DNA of 64,000 bases, from the NCBI GenBank assembly GCA_030429545.1, contig JAUIFF010000003.1, forward strand, positions 372,001 through 436,000, written 5' to 3'. Made by a program: the position numbers and the translations under genes. The notes under the pieces were generated by a model that saw only the letters and a list, made by a program, of their open reading frames with translations, did no database searches and was not told where the DNA came from. Position 1 is the stretch's first letter. The number at the start of each line of letters is the position of its first letter. Of the stretch, positions 18,231-27,102 are shown piece by piece. The DNA is from Polyangia bacterium (GTDB lineage Bacteria > Myxococcota_A > Polyangia > Nannocystales > Nannocystaceae).

Positions 18231-18788
18231 ATGCGGGTTTTTTTGGGCATCGACCTTCCCGACCTGGTGGACACCCAGCTCTCGCTCGTTGGCGGCGGCC
18301 TGCCGGGTGCGCGCTGGGAACCCCCGGAGAAGATCCACCTGACGCTGCGTTTTTTAGATGAGCTCGACGGCGGCCAGGTCCGTCGGTTAATCGCGTGTAT
18401 GAACAAGTTTCGCAACCCGGCGTTTGAGTTGCAGATCCGTGGCACCGGGGTTTTCCCGCCCCGCAAAACCCCGCGAAGCATCTGGGCCGGCGTCACCCCG
18501 GCAAACCCGGTCCACCGTCTCAAGCGGGATGTCGACCTTCAGATCGCCTCGCTAGGCCTCGACCTCGACACCCGTAAGTTCGCCCCCCACGTCACCCTCG
18601 CGCGCCTCAAAAACACACCCACACCGTTGGTCGCCGAGTTCTTGGCCCGCCACGCGCTGCTGCGTTCCGAACCGTTTTGGGTCGACGCCGTGACCCTGTA
18701 TTCGAGTGTGCTCACGCCGACCGGCTCGAAGTACCGCAAGGAGGCTGTGTTTGCGCTCGATCGTCCCGGCCCAAGCTCCGGTGGTTGA
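18231..18788 (+). CDS. thpR: RNA 2',3'-cyclic phosphodiesterase (LigT/ThpR family)
   Basis: This 185-residue protein belongs to the 2H phosphoesterase family. Two HxTx motifs are present: HLTLRF (about 36) and HVTLAR (about 121). They provide the two catalytic histidines that open 2',3'-cyclic phosphate ends to 2'-phosphate. Bacterial members are also called 2'-5' RNA ligases. The start MRVFLGIDLP is typical of the family, which fixes the ATG at 18231; the open frame runs further upstream into the repeat array but has no family residues there. Its physiological RNA substrate is not known. Confidence 0.9.
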   Translation: MRVFLGIDLPDLVDTQLSLVGGGLPGARWEPPEKIHLTLRFLDELDGGQVRRLIACMNKFRNPAFELQIRGTGVFPPRKTPRSIWAGVTPANPVHRLKRDVDLQIASLGLDLDTRKFAPHVTLARLKNTPTPLVAEFLARHALLRSEPFWVDAVTLYSSVLTPTGSKYRKEAVFALDRPGPSSGG

Positions 18789-18899
18789 GGGCTGAGCCAG
18801 TGCGCCGGAGGAACACTCGCCCTGCTCCAACCCGATGTGCGGCAAACACGTTGGGCCGACCGACCGCGGTGGCCAGGGACTATCTGGTAGGCTCCGTCC

Positions 18900-21113
18900 A
18901 TGCTTTGCCCCAGCCGGCACCCCGGAGGTTTTGCGATTCGCCACGGCGTTGCCGCGCTGCTGCTCGCGCTCTCGCTTCCCAGCTGTGACAACGACGGCGG
19001 CCGCTCGGTGCAGTCGGCCCCGCAACCTGCCACCCAAGTAGATGCAGATGCACAAAACTCCGGCCCGAAGAGCGGGCAGCAGCCGGCGGCACAGGGTCCG
19101 ATCGCGCCCACCACCCCCCACGGTTTTTCGGCCCGCGACCTCCTGGCAATGGATCGGATTTCGAGCCCGGTGGTCTCGCCCGACGGCACCAGGGTTGTAT
19201 TTGTCCGCCGCGCGACCGATATGGTTGCCAACAAAGGGCGCACGAGTTTGTGGGTTGTCCCGACTGCAGGCGGCACACCCAAGCAACTGGTCGATGGGGC
19301 AGATGGCGACCACGAGCCGCGGTTTTCACCCGACGGCGCAACCGTGTACTTTGTCTCAAAACGCAGCGGCACGCCGCAGATCTGGGCAGTCGCCGCCAAC
19401 AGCGATCCACCCCCTGCCCCCCACCAAGTCACGGACTTGCCGGTGGCTGTCAGCGGCCTCAAAATCTCCCCCGACGGCAAGCACCTCGCGACCTCGGCGA
19501 TGCTGGTGCCCGAGTGCGAGAACATTGCATGTACAGTTGAACGCAACAAAAAAGCCGAGGCCGACAAGACCACCGGGCAGCTCTACGACCGCCTGTTTGT
19601 CCGCCATTGGGATACCTGGAAAGACGGACGACGGGCGCACCTTTTGGTCGCCCAGATAGGCTCCACCCCCACCCGCGACGCTGCGATTATTAGCCGCGGG
19701 CTCGATGCCGATGTCCCGTCGATGCCGTTTGGTGGTAGCGAGGAATACACGTTCACCCCCGATAGTCGGCAGATTGTCTTTACCGCCCGCGAAGCCGGGG
19801 GCCCGGGGCCAAAGTTAGAGGCGCTGTCGACCAACTTCGACCTGTTTGTCGCCACCCTAGACGGCGCCCAACCGCCGCGCCGGCTCACCCAAAATCCGGC
19901 CTGGGACACCCACCCGGTGTTTTCCCCCGACGGCAAAACCCTGGCCTATGTGGCGATGGAGCGGGCCGGGTTTGAGGCCGACAAGTTCACGGTGATGCTG
20001 CAAACCTGGCCCGCCGGCGAGTTGCGTGCACTTACAAAAGAATGGGATCGCTCGGTGCGAAACCTGGCGTTTGCCAACGACAACGAGCTGTTGGTGACCG
20101 CCAATGACCTGGGCCATACGCCGCTGTTTTCCGTCGATACCCAAACCGGGGCGGTGACCAAGCGCGTTGGCGATGGCACGGTTGGCTCGCCGGCCGCCAC
20201 GGCCGACAAGTTGGTGTTTGTCCACGACGACCTGCAACACCCGGCCGAGCTGTGGACCGCCAAGCGCGATGGCAGCGAGCTCAAGCCGCTGACCGCGATC
20301 AACAAAAAGACGCTCGAGCTGGCCCACCGCGGCGAGGCCGAGCAGTTTTCGTTTGCAGGGCACAACGGCGAAAAGGTCTATGGCTGGGTCGTCAAACCAG
20401 CAGACTTCAAGCCCGGCGAGAAGTATCCGGTTGCGTTCCTGATCCACGGCGGTCCGCAGGGGTCGTTTGGCAATCATTTTCACTACCGCTGGAATCCCCA
20501 GACCTATGCCGGTGCCGGCTACGCCGCTGTGTTTATCGACTTCCACGGCTCGACCGGGTACGGCCAGGCGTTTACCGATTCGATCTCGGGGGACTGGGGC
20601 GGCAAACCACTCGAAGATCTGCAAAAGGGTCTGGCCTACGCAACCGAGCACTACGACTTCCTCGACAAAGAGCGCGTATGTGCCCTGGGGGCCTCCTACG
20701 GCGGTTTTATGATCAACTGGATCGCCGGCAAGTGGCCCGACAGGTTCCGCTGCCTAGTCAACCACGACGGGATCTTCGACCAGCGCATGATGTACTACGC
20801 GACCGAGGAGCTGTGGTTTCCGGAGTGGGAAAACGGCGGGCCCTACTACGCCAAACCCGACGCCTATGAGCGCTTCAACCCGGCCCACCTCGTGACCCGT
20901 TGGCAGACGCCGATGTTGGTGATCCATGGGTCACTCGACTACCGCGTACCGCTAGAGCAGGGTCTGGCGACGTTTACCGCCCTCCAACGCCGTGGGATCG
21001 AAAGTCAGCTGTTGCACTTCCCCGACGAAAACCACTGGGTGCTCAAGCCGGCCAACAGTTTGCAATGGCACGAGACCGTCAACGCCTGGCTCGACAAACA
21101 TTTGGGCAAATAG
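18900..21113 (+). CDS. S9 family prolyl oligopeptidase-type lipoprotein
   Basis: This 737-residue exported serine peptidase has a signal peptide ending in a lipobox (LPSC), a polar linker, a seven-bladed PD40/WD40-like propeller (about 75-440; repeated SPDG motifs) and a C-terminal alpha/beta-hydrolase domain (about 470-737). The catalytic Ser599 lies in GASYGGF, the Asp in HGSLDYRVP and the His in DENHW. This is the S9C (acylaminoacyl peptidase/DPP) pattern, so it should cleave short peptides outside the cytoplasm. The ATG at 18900 gives a good signal peptide. It follows the RNA phosphodiesterase gene by 111 bases. Confidence 0.92.
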   Translation: MLCPSRHPGGFAIRHGVAALLLALSLPSCDNDGGRSVQSAPQPATQVDADAQNSGPKSGQQPAAQGPIAPTTPHGFSARDLLAMDRISSPVVSPDGTRVVFVRRATDMVANKGRTSLWVVPTAGGTPKQLVDGADGDHEPRFSPDGATVYFVSKRSGTPQIWAVAANSDPPPAPHQVTDLPVAVSGLKISPDGKHLATSAMLVPECENIACTVERNKKAEADKTTGQLYDRLFVRHWDTWKDGRRAHLLVAQIGSTPTRDAAIISRGLDADVPSMPFGGSEEYTFTPDSRQIVFTAREAGGPGPKLEALSTNFDLFVATLDGAQPPRRLTQNPAWDTHPVFSPDGKTLAYVAMERAGFEADKFTVMLQTWPAGELRALTKEWDRSVRNLAFANDNELLVTANDLGHTPLFSVDTQTGAVTKRVGDGTVGSPAATADKLVFVHDDLQHPAELWTAKRDGSELKPLTAINKKTLELAHRGEAEQFSFAGHNGEKVYGWVVKPADFKPGEKYPVAFLIHGGPQGSFGNHFHYRWNPQTYAGAGYAAVFIDFHGSTGYGQAFTDSISGDWGGKPLEDLQKGLAYATEHYDFLDKERVCALGASYGGFMINWIAGKWPDRFRCLVNHDGIFDQRMMYYATEELWFPEWENGGPYYAKPDAYERFNPAHLVTRWQTPMLVIHGSLDYRVPLEQGLATFTALQRRGIESQLLHFPDENHWVLKPANSLQWHETVNAWLDKHLGK

Positions 21114-21249
21114 CTGCGTTCGCCAGCCCGACCTGGCGTGGCATTCGGGCGGGCGAAAAGCCCCGTGATGTGGGTAGAGGCATACACACCATCGCTCGTG
21201 TACTCGCAGTAAACTGCGGTCACGCCGGTATCCGGCCGACCACATCGCC

Positions 21250-22989
21250 ATGGCCTTGTCTCGCTTAAAAACCCTACACATGTCAGCTCGGATTGGCGGA
21301 GGTCTCGTACTGCTGCTCGCAAGTGGTGGATGTACAAGTACTCCTGGCCACTGCCACACCGGGGGCGTCGATGTTCCTGGGGCCGACCCGTCGCAGTGCG
21401 ACACCACGGCCGCGACCGAGTCCGACTCTGAAACGACCGAGGGCCCGACCACAGGCCCGACCACGGCGACCACCGAGCCGACAACCGGTCCCACCGCAAC
21501 CGTGGATCCGACATCGGAATCACAGACGGTCGACCCGACTTCGGAAACCGACCCGACCTCCGAAACCGACCCGACCACCACCGATCCTTCCGAGACCGAC
21601 CCGACCTCCGAAACCGATCCGACCACCACCGATCCGACCACCACCGACCCGACCGACCCGACCGATACCATGGGTGAAATGTGCGGCGACGGCTCGGTCG
21701 ACGATGGCGAAGATTGCGACGACGGTAACCTCGTCAATGGTGACGGCTGCGAAAACTCCTGTGTATTTACACCGGGCGCGGTCGCCCTCGCCCTCGGTGA
21801 CGATCACAGCTGTGCCCTGCTACACAGTGGTGCCGTCCGTTGTTGGGGGCGCGGTCAGGTTGGCGAGCTCGGACATGCAAGTACAACGAATATTGGTGAT
21901 ACCCCAGACACCCTGGCGTTTGATGCCGCCGACATCGACCTCGGCGGCACGGTGGTCGAACTCGCAGCCGGTGGCCGCCATACCTGTGCACGCCTCGAAG
22001 ACAACACCCTGCGTTGCTGGGGTGATAACTCCAACGGCCAACTCGGTTACGGCCACACCGACCCGATAGGCGACGATGAAACGCCAGACTCCGAAGGTCC
22101 GGTCCCAGTCGGTGAGCCGGTGCTGCACGTAGCCGCCGGTGGGCTACATACCTGTGCGCTGCTCGAGTCGGGGCTTGTAAAATGCTGGGGCGACAGCGAG
22201 TCGGGCCAGCTCGGCCAGGGGGCAGTGAGTGACTTGGGCGACGATGAGCCGGCCGATACGATCGTTGGCTTTGAAGTGGCCGAAAACCTCGACACCGTGC
22301 AACTCACGGCCGGCGACCAACACTCGTGCGCCCTGCAAAGCGACGGCTCGGTCCATTGCTGGGGTCGCAACACCAGTGGCCAACTCGGGCTCGGCAACAC
22401 CGACGACATCGTCCTGGCCAGCGAGAGCCAGGCGGCCAAACTGCTCGGTACCGTGTCGGAGCGGGTGTCGGCTGGCATTGAGTTTACCTGTGCGCAACTT
22501 CAGGTCGGCATGGATGCCGAGTCCCATGTCCAATGCTGGGGCCTCGGCGACAACGGCCGCCTAGGTTATGGCAACCCCGGCAACGTCGGCGACGATGAAC
22601 AGGTCGACAGCTTTCCGGTGCTCGACATCGGGGCCGAGGTCACGACGATTTCCAGCGGTAGTGCACATACATGTGTTTTGCTCAAGGACAGCAGCGAGGT
22701 CCTGTGTTGGGGGCTGGGCAGCGCCGGGCAGCTCGGCCACGGCAACGTCAGCAATGTCGGTGAGTTCGATACCCCGAACAATGGCGGCATCACCCTGCTG
22801 CCCAACACCAACGAGGCGATTGCCGTCGCTGCCGGCGGCCGACACTCCTGTGTGATCCAGCCCGGCGGCGCGGTGGTGTGCTGGGGTGCAAGCGACTTTG
22901 GTCAACTCGGCTATGGCTCGACCGAGGCGGTCGGCGACAACGAACTACCGGCAACCGTCGATGACCTCGGATTTTTGCTCGTGCCCTAG
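21250..22989 (+). CDS. RCC1-repeat lipoprotein with myxococcal Cys-rich repeat
   Basis: This 579-residue surface lipoprotein has a signal peptide with lipobox ASGGC. A Thr/Pro/Asp/Glu linker (about 55-140) is built from repeats such as TSETDP and TTTDP. One copy of the myxococcal cysteine-rich repeat follows (CGDG...GE.CDDGN...GDGC...C). About seven RCC1-type repeats (about 175-579) form a beta-propeller, each with HTCAL/HSCAL and WG...GQLG motifs. RCC1-like repeats in bacteria bind proteins or carbohydrates and have no known exchange-factor role. The start is ATG 21250 or 21280. Four copies of the dispersed palindrome or close relatives lie within it. Confidence 0.88.
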   Translation: MALSRLKTLHMSARIGGGLVLLLASGGCTSTPGHCHTGGVDVPGADPSQCDTTAATESDSETTEGPTTGPTTATTEPTTGPTATVDPTSESQTVDPTSETDPTSETDPTTTDPSETDPTSETDPTTTDPTTTDPTDPTDTMGEMCGDGSVDDGEDCDDGNLVNGDGCENSCVFTPGAVALALGDDHSCALLHSGAVRCWGRGQVGELGHASTTNIGDTPDTLAFDAADIDLGGTVVELAAGGRHTCARLEDNTLRCWGDNSNGQLGYGHTDPIGDDETPDSEGPVPVGEPVLHVAAGGLHTCALLESGLVKCWGDSESGQLGQGAVSDLGDDEPADTIVGFEVAENLDTVQLTAGDQHSCALQSDGSVHCWGRNTSGQLGLGNTDDIVLASESQAAKLLGTVSERVSAGIEFTCAQLQVGMDAESHVQCWGLGDNGRLGYGNPGNVGDDEQVDSFPVLDIGAEVTTISSGSAHTCVLLKDSSEVLCWGLGSAGQLGHGNVSNVGEFDTPNNGGITLLPNTNEAIAVAAGGRHSCVIQPGGAVVCWGASDFGQLGYGSTEAVGDNELPATVDDLGFLLVP

Positions 22990-23101
22990 CGAGGCCATTT
23001 CTCGCGCGACGTCGGTAAGAGTTGGCGTGCAAATTCCAGCCGCTACCCGTGTTGGCCTGATGCGGCGGCCCGCAAAACTCGCTCAAGCAAGTTGATTGCG
23101 A

Positions 23102-23662
23102 CTACTCACCCGTGGTCGGACGCCCGCGGGCCAACTTGCGTTGCAAACTCCGGCGATGCATCCCCAGCCGTCGCGCGGCCTCCGAAATATTGCCCTGGCA
23201 ATCGGTCAACACCCGCTGCAAGTGTTCCCACTCGAGCTCGCCTAGGGGCGTGGCCGGCAACTCGCTCGGTTTTTCAATGAGCGATGCCTCGGTGCGGGTA
23301 AATCCCGCGAGGACCTCGTCGGGTTCGGCTGGCTTGGTGAGGTAGTGGATCGCCCCGAGCTTGATGGCCTCGACTGCGGTGGCGATGCTGCCGTAGCCGG
23401 TGAGGACGACGATCGCGATGTTGGGATCTTGCTTGCGCAGGGCCACGATCAACTCGAGCCCACTGCGACCGGGCATCCGCAGGTCGACGACGGCGCGGCT
23501 GGGTTTCCACGCCTGGGCCTCTGTCAGTGCCTCCTCGTAGCCGTGGGCGACAATCGCCGCGTAGCCACGGCGCCGGATCGAACCAGCGAGTGCCTGGCAA
23601 AAGTTCTTGTCGTCGTCGACAACCAAAACTGTTTCGCGCGGGGTCTCGCTGTGTTCGTGCAT
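23102..23662 (-). CDS. RegA/PrrA-type response regulator
   Basis: This 186-residue regulator has a receiver domain (about 11-125; DDD acidic cluster, phospho-acceptor in VVDLRMPG, TGYGSIATAVEA and the conserved TKP) and a short C-terminal Fis-like helix-turn-helix, NISEAARRLGMHRRSLQRK. That helix-turn-helix is very close to that of RegA/PrrA/ActR redox regulators. In RegA-type systems the kinase RegB phosphorylates the regulator under low redox. Here the RegB-like kinase is divergently encoded 250 bases away. No anaerobic or photosynthetic target genes are visible in the window. Confidence 0.9.
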   Translation of the reverse strand: MHEHSETPRETVLVVDDDKNFCQALAGSIRRRGYAAIVAHGYEEALTEAQAWKPSRAVVDLRMPGRSGLELIVALRKQDPNIAIVVLTGYGSIATAVEAIKLGAIHYLTKPAEPDEVLAGFTRTEASLIEKPSELPATPLGELEWEHLQRVLTDCQGNISEAARRLGMHRRSLQRKLARGRPTTGE

Positions 23663-23911
23663 CTATTGCCTCCACCGACAGCTTGCGCCTCTGTGTCGCA
23701 GGCGGCAAGTCGCGCGGCAAACGGCCGCAGACCGCCAAATTTCCGATTTCGTGGTGTCAGGTACGCCGATTGCTGCGGCGAACTGTCTCGCTGGGGCCGC
23801 GTGTCGCACGGGCACCGCCTGATCGTCGTTAGTCTGCGATAGGCTCGCCGCCGATTTTGCGAGGTACCTGGCCGATTGTTTGTGTGGCCAACAACTTGAA
23901 ATCGCGTTCGC

Positions 23912-25246
23912 ATGCAACAGGTAGGTCACACCGGTGCGGTTCGTGGCACCATGCTCGAGATGTCGAGCTCGTCCGCCAACATTACCCTGCGAACGTTTGT
24001 GTTTGCCCGCTGGGTACTGCTCGCGCTGATCTGTTTGGGGTGGGGATTTCAGTTGCTCGACCCAAAGGCGTTTCAGATGATCCTCAGTTGGTTTCCGCCA
24101 CCGCCCGAGCCGCGGGGGACGGCGGCTGTGGTCATCGTCTTGGCGCTTTGCAACCTCGCCACCATGCGCTGGGTGCTCAAACCCGGACGCGCCACCCCCA
24201 ATATCGCCGGTATCCACCTGCTGATCGATGCAACCGCGTTGACGGCCCTGCTGGCGCTGTCGGGCGGGGTGATGAACTCGTTCACGACCATGCTGTTTGT
24301 GCCGATCACCCTGGCGACCCAAATCTCGCCACGGTGGACCTGGGGGCTGGCGATTTACTGCTTGGCGGGGTTTGCCGGACTGTTTTTTGTCGCCCCGCAA
24401 AGCGGCCACCACACCCACGGTCATGACTTTGTCGGCCATGTCCGCGGGATGTGGGTGGCGTTTGGTATCTCCGGCACGTTTATGACCTACTTCGTCCAGC
24501 GCATCGCGCAATCGCTGGCACGTCAACGGGCCGAGCTCACCCGCCTGCGCGACCAGGCCAACCAAGACCGCCATCTCGCGGCCATGGGCACACTCGCAGC
24601 TGGGGCGGCCCACGAGCTGGGCTCACCGCTCGGGACCATTGGCATGTTGACCTCCGACCTCAAGTACATGGACGAGGACGAACGCAACGAGGCGGTCGCC
24701 ACCATCAAACAGGAGGTCAAACGTTGCAAACACATCATTCACCAGATGGCATCCCCCGAGCTGCGGCTTCCCACCCTGCCGGCCGAGGCCCCTTCGTGGG
24801 AAGTTGGCGAGTTGGCCACTGAACTGCGCAGCATGTCGATCGATTGCGCGTTGCAGGTCACCTGCACCGACGATGTCTGCGGCATCGAAACGACATTGCC
24901 ACGTGAGGTCCTAGGCCAGATTTTGCGCGAGTTGGTGCTCAATGCCGCCGAGGCCTGCCGCCGCCGCCCGGGCAGTTCGGGCGTTGAAGTCTCGTGTTCC
25001 CGCCGCGGCGAGCAACTGCGGATCAAAGTTGTCGACGACGGTGTGGGGATGGACCCGGAAGCTGTGCAAGCCGCGTTTGATCCGTTTTATTCGACCAAGC
25101 CCGAGGGCGAAGGTATGGGCCTGGGCTTGTATTTGGCCCGCGCCCACCTGCGCCAGCTCGGCGGCAAAATCTCGCTGCAGTCGACTCCGGCACGGGGCAC
25201 GAGCATCGAGATCATTGCCCCATTGTGGCCAACTATGGGCAAGTGA
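23912..25246 (+). CDS. RegB/PrrB-type redox sensor histidine kinase
   Basis: This 444-residue kinase has about six hydrophobic helices (about 30-205), then the RegB-like H-box AAHELGSPLGTI with His234 and an ATPase domain with DDGVGM and GMGLGLYLA. Two features tie it to RegB. A Cys (Cys272) stands in KRCKHII, matching the redox-active cysteine of RegB, and GGVMNSF matches the quinone-linked GGxxNPF motif except that Pro is Ser. RegB kinases respond to the ubiquinone pool. The partner RegA-like regulator is divergent. The start may be ATG 23912 or 23951. It converges on the endonuclease III gene with 8 bases between stops. Confidence 0.88.
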   Translation: MQQVGHTGAVRGTMLEMSSSSANITLRTFVFARWVLLALICLGWGFQLLDPKAFQMILSWFPPPPEPRGTAAVVIVLALCNLATMRWVLKPGRATPNIAGIHLLIDATALTALLALSGGVMNSFTTMLFVPITLATQISPRWTWGLAIYCLAGFAGLFFVAPQSGHHTHGHDFVGHVRGMWVAFGISGTFMTYFVQRIAQSLARQRAELTRLRDQANQDRHLAAMGTLAAGAAHELGSPLGTIGMLTSDLKYMDEDERNEAVATIKQEVKRCKHIIHQMASPELRLPTLPAEAPSWEVGELATELRSMSIDCALQVTCTDDVCGIETTLPREVLGQILRELVLNAAEACRRRPGSSGVEVSCSRRGEQLRIKVVDDGVGMDPEAVQAAFDPFYSTKPEGEGMGLGLYLARAHLRQLGGKISLQSTPARGTSIEIIAPLWPTMGK

Positions 25247-25254
25247 CGCCACCG

Positions 25255-25953
25255 CTAGGCCGCGGGCTTGCGGCTGCGCGCCCGTTTTTGCCGGGTCACC
25301 TTGGCCGCCCGTTTTTCCTCGGCGATCCGGCGTTTGGTCGCCGCCCACCCGCAGATCATGCAGGCCTCGAGGTCGTGGCCACGGGCCGGGCAGTGCTCGC
25401 GGCCAAAGAAAATAATTTGTAGGTGCAAACGGTTCCAGGCCTCGCGCGGGAACACGGCCTTGAGGTCGCGCTCGGTGTGCTCAACCGTGGTCCCGCGGGT
25501 CAGTCCCCAACGCCCGGCGAGTCGGTGAATGTGTGTATCTACAGGAAAGGCCGGCACACCAAACGCCTGGGCCATGACCACGCTCGCGGTCTTGTGCCCG
25601 ACCCCGGGCAGTGCCTCCAACTCGGCAAAACTCTGGGGCACTTCGCCGCCGTGACGCTCGAGCAACAGGTGGGCGAGTTTGTGCAGGTTTTTCGCCTTGG
25701 CGGGGGCGAGCCCCAGGCTGCGAATGATCGTGAGGATGTCGGCGACGGGCAGCTGGGCCAGGGCCTCGGGTGTGGGCGCCCGGCGAAACAGCTCCGGGGT
25801 GACCATGTTGACGCGAACATCGGTTGTCTGCGCCGACAACAACACCGCCACCAGCAGGGTAAACGGATCGCTGTGGTCCAACGGGATCGGTTGCGTCGGA
25901 TAGAGTTTGTCCAGAATCTGGTGAATGCGGACAGCCTTGTCAGCGCGTTTCAT
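25255..25953 (-). CDS. nth: Endonuclease III (DNA glycosylase/AP lyase)
   Basis: This 232-residue base-excision repair enzyme removes oxidised pyrimidines and cleaves the abasic site. The helix-hairpin-helix is LPGVGHKTA with the catalytic Lys, and the catalytic Asp lies in VDTHIHR. The iron-sulfur loop is unusual: Cys-x9-Cys-x2-Cys is seen (HCPARGHDLEACMIC) instead of Cys-x6-Cys-x2-Cys-x5-Cys, and the fourth Cys is missing. The cluster may be absent or held differently. The C terminus is a basic tail. I take the start at MKRADK (25953); the extra 32 residues upstream (to 26049) do not look like Nth. Confidence 0.92.
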   Translation of the reverse strand: MKRADKAVRIHQILDKLYPTQPIPLDHSDPFTLLVAVLLSAQTTDVRVNMVTPELFRRAPTPEALAQLPVADILTIIRSLGLAPAKAKNLHKLAHLLLERHGGEVPQSFAELEALPGVGHKTASVVMAQAFGVPAFPVDTHIHRLAGRWGLTRGTTVEHTERDLKAVFPREAWNRLHLQIIFFGREHCPARGHDLEACMICGWAATKRRIAEEKRAAKVTRQKRARSRKPAA

Positions 25954-26222
25954 CCCAACCACTGTAGTCGAAGGTTCAAGATCACCCACAGCTGTCGCAC
26001 CAGGACATGGCATTCCAGCCCCACGGGGAAGGTGAACGTGACCCGACACGGGTGTCTATCCCCCCATCTTTGTCGGGATACTCGCGCTCGTCGGCGTCGG
26101 GCTGGTGCGTTGTGCCCCGATCGGTTGCCAACTCACGAGCTGTGTCGGGCCGATCGACGACCGTGTGGTGAAATGCAGCTTTCAGCGCGGGATGGGCAAC
26201 CATCGGTTACAATCCCCCCGCA

Positions 26223-26999
26223 ATGTCGAAGGCTGTTTATCTCGGAGCGTTCGCCCTCGCTGCTTTGTGCATCGGATGCGACAAACCCCCAGAACAGACG
26301 AACCCTCCGGGCCAAACGGGACAACCGGTTGCCGGACAACCGGGTCAGCCGGGCGCCGTCGCCCAACCGGGTCAACCGGGCGCTGTCGCCCAACCGGGGC
26401 AACCGGGGCAACCAGTCGCCCAGCCGGGACCGACTGAGCCGGTGCGCAATGCCCAGGGCGTGGTTCCGGGTAGCCTCGAGGACCCCAACTACACCGGCAA
26501 GCACGTCGCCCGCTCGCGCGGGGATCAAAACGGTGTGGTCGTGTTGTGGCCGCGGATTATCCCGAGTGCGATCGCCGATCAAAACCAAGCGTTGGCGGCC
26601 TCGATGCAACAACACATGCAGGCCCTGGCCCAAAAGGCGCTGCCCGGGCGCACGGTCGATGTCCGCCCGGCCCCCGAACGGGTGTGCCCGCGGGGAGGGT
26701 GTGTGGCCCCGTCGATCAACGTGCTGTTCACCCGCACCAGCAACGCCTGTATCGCCATTGCCCTGGTCAACAGCCCGGGTGAGTCGAACACCAAGTTGGT
26801 GCCGTGGGCAGGTACCGTTGAGCTCAAAGCCGACTCCGTGCCGTTTCGCGACCCCCCCGAGAACCACGTCAAGATCAAGGACTACGTTCCCTGTGATGCC
26901 TTGATGGGTGAACTCGGTAAACAGGACGCGTTTATCGAAGCTGCCCTGCGTGCCGCGGCCTCCCAGGGGCCATCGGCCCCGCCCGGACCGACCGGCTAA
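26223..26999 (+). CDS. Lipoprotein with Gly-Gln-Pro repeats
   Basis: This 258-residue exported protein has a signal peptide with lipobox CIGC followed by a flexible linker of repeats such as GQPGAVAQP (about 27-75). The folded part (about 80-245) contains a Cys pair (CPRGGC), a further Cys and a final one (VPCDAL). I do not recognise its family. The linker repeats are encoded by near-identical DNA units and could vary in length. The ATG at 26223 is the natural start. It is transcribed before the kinase-ATPase gene, from which it is separated by a strong terminator. Confidence 0.7.
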   Translation: MSKAVYLGAFALAALCIGCDKPPEQTNPPGQTGQPVAGQPGQPGAVAQPGQPGAVAQPGQPGQPVAQPGPTEPVRNAQGVVPGSLEDPNYTGKHVARSRGDQNGVVVLWPRIIPSAIADQNQALAASMQQHMQALAQKALPGRTVDVRPAPERVCPRGGCVAPSINVLFTRTSNACIAIALVNSPGESNTKLVPWAGTVELKADSVPFRDPPENHVKIKDYVPCDALMGELGKQDAFIEAALRAAASQGPSAPPGPTG

Positions 27000-27007
27000 C
27001 ATCGACA

Positions 27008-27034
27008 AACGGCTGCCCACGCGCAGCCGTTTTT
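27008..27034 (+). terminator. Intrinsic terminator
   Basis: AACGGCTGC pairs with GCAGCCGTT around a 6-base loop and is followed by five T residues. It lies 9 bases after the lipoprotein stop, so the kinase gene downstream needs its own promoter. Confidence 0.9.
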
Positions 27035-27102
27035 GTGTGGTTCCCTCCCATCGGCACCGGCGGCAAACGACCGGCGTCGGTGCCGTGATAGAGTGCTTGG
27101 CT

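Noticed and set aside
25423..26904. A 493-codon plus-strand frame over the nth gene and the start of the lipoprotein gene
   Set aside because: Antisense to nth and out of frame with the lipoprotein; both of those have clear family or signal features.
26908..27102. N-terminal extension of the kinase-ATPase frame
   Set aside because: It overlaps the end of the lipoprotein gene and passes through a strong terminator hairpin; family residues begin after 27118.
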